Assembly (NCBI GenBank): GCA_003133425.1
Contig: PKXI01000177.1
Location: forward strand, 31,047 to 40,724
DNA: 9,678 bases
Origin: Acidobacteriaceae bacterium
Lineage (GTDB): Bacteria > Acidobacteriota > Terriglobia > Terriglobales > Acidobacteriaceae
Direction: 5' to 3'
The position numbers were made by a program, and so were the translations under genes. The notes below the pieces were generated by a model that was not told the origin of the DNA, made no database searches, and was given only the letters and a program-made list of their open reading frames with translations. This document shows, piece after piece, positions 8,001 to 9,678 of the stretch; position 1 is the stretch's first letter, and every line of letters starts with the position of its first letter.

Positions 8001-8215
8001 GCCTGCGGCCCATCGTCATGACTGCCCTTGCCGCTGTCTGCGGCATGTTGCCGCTGGCCTTCGCGCTTGGTGCCGGTTCACAGATGCTGCAACCGCTGGC
8101 GATCGCTGTCATCGGAGGCCTCACCATCTCGATGGTCCTCAGCCTCATCGTCACGCCCCTGGTCTATTTCCTGTTGACGCGCAACCGCGAAGCCCAGCCG
8201 GAAGAGGCGGCATAG
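5090..8215 (+). CDS. RND-family efflux permease, HAE1-like proton relay
   Basis: A 1041-residue inner-membrane RND transporter, full length for the family and expected to work as a trimer exchanging protons for exported substrate. It has the duplicated RND layout: TM1 at about 27-46, followed by PISVFPETNFPRV, a first periplasmic loop, TM2-6 from about 349, a cytosolic Lys/Glu-rich linker (about 505-525), TM7, a second periplasmic loop, and TM8-12 near the C-terminus. The proton relay is visible as D414-D415 in TM4 (GLVIDDAIVVVEN) and K941 in TM10 (GIVAKNGILL), as in AcrB-type pumps. CusA/CzcA-type metal pumps have different TM4 and TM10 residues. The second periplasmic loop opens with LLPEMDEGGF, which reads more like the heavy-metal clade, so the substrate class is not settled. 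The ATG overlaps the adaptor stop (TGATG) and has GGAGG at 5076-5080 with 9 bases of spacing. The final residues are a short acidic tail. Confidence 0.95.
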   Translation: MPNDGPGAHEKTGEAQKPFWLARSTRTIFFFATVLTIAGIYFAFQVPISVFPETNFPRVVIGVDNGVMPLEQMQVTITKPIEDAVNTVPGLVTVRSITSRGQAEVSLFFDWNVDMFQSLQLVDAALSRVEQTLPATAKITSNRLTFATFPILGYSLTSDTIPQTQLWEIATYDLKPPLNRVAGVSTVLVQGGKQPEFHVVPNLALMQTAGVTIQDLVNAIQASNIMDSPGLYEANHQLILGLVGAQVHDADGLRQLVVKSTPAGAPVYVADVATVVQATLPIYTTVTAKGKDAVLLTIARQPSSNTVAVADEVAAKVAELRAKLPAGVKLELFYDQSQLVRDSISSVRDAIFIGLILACIILFLFLRDWTSSLVAGLVIPVTIAVTILVLWGIGQSFNLMTLGGLAAAIGLVIDDAIVVVENIVMHRDAGENRSEAVRKALKEITTPLIGSTITPVVVFLPLVSVSGVTGSFFRALAITMAAALLTSLMLALTWTPGLSLVLLGKRDKDKEQEENKPKSVMSRVLQLHKRALDWALAKPLWVGAACVLLVIGTWAGYNALGSDLLPEMDEGGFILDYIMPAGSSLSETNRVLEHVERILHATPEVEITSRRTGMEMGFNAVHEANTGDFTVKLKAKRSRSIDDVMADIRQQIRTTEPELDIEFTQVLQDMIGDLSNAPEPIQLKIFTDDPAQLAQLGPRVGDAIGKIPGVVDVQDGIENTISGPATNFQIDPVVAARLGFTPAEVSEDATAILDGVETTDPIIANGRPYTIRVRLGDETRSSLEAIQNTVFNSTSGHTASLGSLATVEQLPPQNEIRKENLQRLVVVTGRLEGSDLGTGVAKVQKTVAGLHLPASVRVEYGGTYEEQQKSFRDLLRVLILALALVFGVLLTEFRNFPAPIAILTSSVLSIAGVILALLVTRTTFNVASFMGLIMVIGIVAKNGILLLDADERFRAEGASAHDAMLHAAQRRLRPIVMTALAAVCGMLPLAFALGAGSQMLQPLAIAVIGGLTISMVLSLIVTPLVYFLLTRNREAQPEEAA

Positions 8216-8234
8216 GACGTGGGAGAATAGACCT

Positions 8235-8906
8235 ATGTCCCCTGCTGAGGCAATTCTGCTCACCGCCGCCCAGGCCCGCGTTCTCGGCGCGCTTGTCGAA
8301 AAGGAAGTCACCACCCCCGACTACTATCCGCTCTCGCTCAATGCGCTCATCAACGCATGCAATCAGCGTTCGAATCGCGAGCCGGTAATGAACCTGGACG
8401 AGGACGACGTGCGCCAGGCCCTGCACGGCCTTGAAGACAAGCGCCTAGCCGGTCGCGCGCGCTCCGCCGACGGCCGCGTCACCAAGTACGAGCACTGGCT
8501 CGGCGAGGCCTTCAACTTCAGCCGCGCTGAAACGGCGCTGCTGTGTGTGCTGCTTCTGCGCGGGCCGCAAACTCCCGGCGAGCTGCGCGGCCGCACGGAG
8601 CGCCTGCACCGCTTTGAAGAAATCGCCGACGTGCTCGCCGGCATCCAAAAGCTGATGGACCGCGAGCCTTCACTGGCTGCCGTTCTTCCGCGTCTACCGG
8701 GCACCAAGGAAGCCCGCTATGCGCATCTGCTTTCCGGGCCCGTCGAATCCATCCATTTCGCCTCCGCCGAACCCGCACCAGGCCAGGATTCCAGCCCCGA
8801 CAACAGCGCAAGTCAGGAGCGCCTTGACCGACTGGAGACCGCAGTCGATGAATTGCGCCAGCAAATTGTAGCCCTGAATCAGAAGATCGACAACCTCTTC
8901 GGCTGA
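8235..8906 (+). CDS. yceH: YceH family protein (DUF480, UPF0502)
   Basis: A 223-residue protein of the widespread YceH/DUF480 family, close to the length of the E. coli member. Its biochemical role is not established. The N-terminal signature EKEVTTPDYYPLSLNALI followed by ACNQ and a PVM segment (about 22-52) is diagnostic. The domain comprises two winged-helix-like halves: residues about 8-85, then about 90-170 (including the R-G-P-QTPGELR stretch). A variable Ser/Pro-rich linker (about 175-195) leads to a heptad-like C-terminal coiled coil (about 196-222) suited to oligomerisation. GGGAG at 8221-8225 lies 9 bases before the ATG, supporting this start. It follows the RND permease by 19 bases on the same strand, so it is probably read from the efflux transcript. 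That does not prove a functional link, because the family is usually found in unrelated contexts. Confidence 0.92.
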   Translation: MSPAEAILLTAAQARVLGALVEKEVTTPDYYPLSLNALINACNQRSNREPVMNLDEDDVRQALHGLEDKRLAGRARSADGRVTKYEHWLGEAFNFSRAETALLCVLLLRGPQTPGELRGRTERLHRFEEIADVLAGIQKLMDREPSLAAVLPRLPGTKEARYAHLLSGPVESIHFASAEPAPGQDSSPDNSASQERLDRLETAVDELRQQIVALNQKIDNLFG

Positions 8907-8922
8907 ATGCGCGTTTCTCGTA

Positions 8923-8952
8923 TTGCCCAACCCAACTCCCACGGCATAGTAT
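8923..8952 (+). promoter_or_regulatory. Possible promoter of the GH27 gene
   Basis: TTGCCC (8923-8928) and TAGTAT (8947-8952) lie 18 bases apart, resembling a weak sigma-70 -35/-10 pair about 30 bases before the GH27 start codon. The -35 matches TTGACA at the first three bases and the fifth, and the -10 matches TATAAT at four of six. This would let the glycosidase be expressed independently of yceH. Chance is not excluded. Confidence 0.3.
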
Positions 8953-8980
8953 TCCCTGAGATCGTTTACAGAGGTTAATC

Positions 8981-9678
8981 ATGCGCCTTTCCGGTTCTCT
9001 CTCGTTAGCAGTTCTTGCCTTCGCATCGTTTACAGCTTCAGCCCAAACTCCAGCCGCAACTCCAGTCGCCACAAAGTCGCACAAACCCGCGGCGCAGATC
9101 ATTGCTCCCACCCCGCCCATGGGCTGGAATAGTTGGAACTTCTTCGCCGGCAGAGTCACCGACAAGGATGTCCGCGGCGCCGCCGACCAGATTGTATCCA
9201 CCGGCATGAAGGACGCCGGCTACATCTACGTGAATATCGACGACACGTGGGAAGGCGAGCGCGATGCCAGCGGTGTGCTGCACACCAACGACAAGTTTCC
9301 CGACATGAAGGCGCTTGCCGATTACGTTCACTCCAAGGGTCTCAAGATCGGCATCTACTCCGGCCCGGGCCCCAAGACCTGCGCCCGCTACGCGGCCTCG
9401 CTCGACCACGAAACGCAGGATGCGCAGCTTTACGCCTCCTGGGGCATCGACTATCTCAAGTACGACCTGTGCAGCTTCCGCCAGGAAGTGATGGCCAAGC
9501 AGGCTCCCGACGACAAGGCCGAGCAGATGCGGCTCATGGTGGCCGCCTACGACAAGATGGGCAAGGCGCTCAAGGCCAGCGGCCGCCCCATCGTTTACTC
9601 GCTTTGCCAGTATGGCTGGGATGCACCGTGGGAGTGGGCGCCGGCAATGGGCGGCAACCTGTGGCGCACCACCGGCGA
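8981..9678 (+). CDS. Secreted GH27 alpha-galactosidase family protein, 5' part
   Basis: The frame stays open to the right edge, giving 232 complete codons; the C-terminal part of the enzyme lies outside the window. A Sec signal peptide (hydrophobic residues about 7-20, ending ASA-Q) predicts export. A low-complexity Thr/Pro/Ala/Lys linker (about 23-44) follows. The GH27 (beta/alpha)8 barrel then begins with PPMGWNSWN (45-53), YVNIDDTWE (83-91), GLKIGIYSGPG (120-130) and WGIDYLKYDLC (154-164). D162 is the expected catalytic nucleophile, and the conserved D87-D88 pair and C164 are present. Family members retain configuration while removing alpha-linked galactose from plant galactosides; some act on other alpha- or beta-linked sugars. 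The acid/base Asp would lie beyond the edge. AGAGG at 8970-8974 with 6 bases of spacing supports ATG 8981. The exact substrate cannot be read from this part. Confidence 0.93.
   Translation, partial: MRLSGSLSLAVLAFASFTASAQTPAATPVATKSHKPAAQIIAPTPPMGWNSWNFFAGRVTDKDVRGAADQIVSTGMKDAGYIYVNIDDTWEGERDASGVLHTNDKFPDMKALADYVHSKGLKIGIYSGPGPKTCARYAASLDHETQDAQLYASWGIDYLKYDLCSFRQEVMAKQAPDDKAEQMRLMVAAYDKMGKALKASGRPIVYSLCQYGWDAPWEWAPAMGGNLWRTTG

Noticed and set aside
8518..9207. A 229-codon minus-strand open frame over yceH and the GH27 start
   Set aside because: It overlaps two clear plus-strand genes and their intergenic gap, and shows no domain or plausible start context.

Overview
The window looks like part of a GC-rich Gram-negative chromosome. 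It encodes a lipoprotein-anchored tripartite RND efflux system, secreted hydrolases with Sec signal peptides, and a Jag-type KH/R3H protein. My best guess is Acidobacteriota (Terriglobia-like), from the style of the secreted GH27 enzyme, the divergent nucleoside hydrolase and the RND proteins. No marker gene is present, so this is an inference. All genes look intact. There is no mobile element, tRNA, rRNA or CRISPR array, and no intergenic gap reaches 150 bases.

The left block (about 33-2165) is on the minus strand and reads leftward: a KH/R3H RNA-binding protein of the Jag/KhpB type, then an exported nucleoside hydrolase with a divergent active site 30 bases downstream, then a four-helix membrane protein of unknown function. 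The first two are close enough to be co-transcribed, and the third follows after about 70 bases.

A 134-base divergent intergenic region (2166-2299) separates this from the right block, which is all on the plus strand. It holds short dyads that could be operator sites. Next come the three parts of a tripartite efflux pump in the order outer-membrane TolC-like protein, periplasmic adaptor lipoprotein, RND permease. The adaptor stop and permease start overlap in TGATG. Together they would move a substrate from the periplasm or inner membrane out across the outer membrane, driven by protons. The TM4 Asp-Asp pair and TM10 Lys suggest an HAE1-like proton relay, so drugs, lipids or metabolites are likelier substrates than heavy metals. 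A YceH/DUF480 gene follows 19 bases later, and the window ends inside a secreted GH27 alpha-galactosidase-family gene running off the right edge.

I find no convincing undescribed system. The points most worth a second look are a 15-base tandem repeat over the adaptor's start codon, the altered catalytic residues of the nucleoside hydrolase, the missing GXXG loop of the KH domain, and the dyad and repeated half-sites before the efflux operon.
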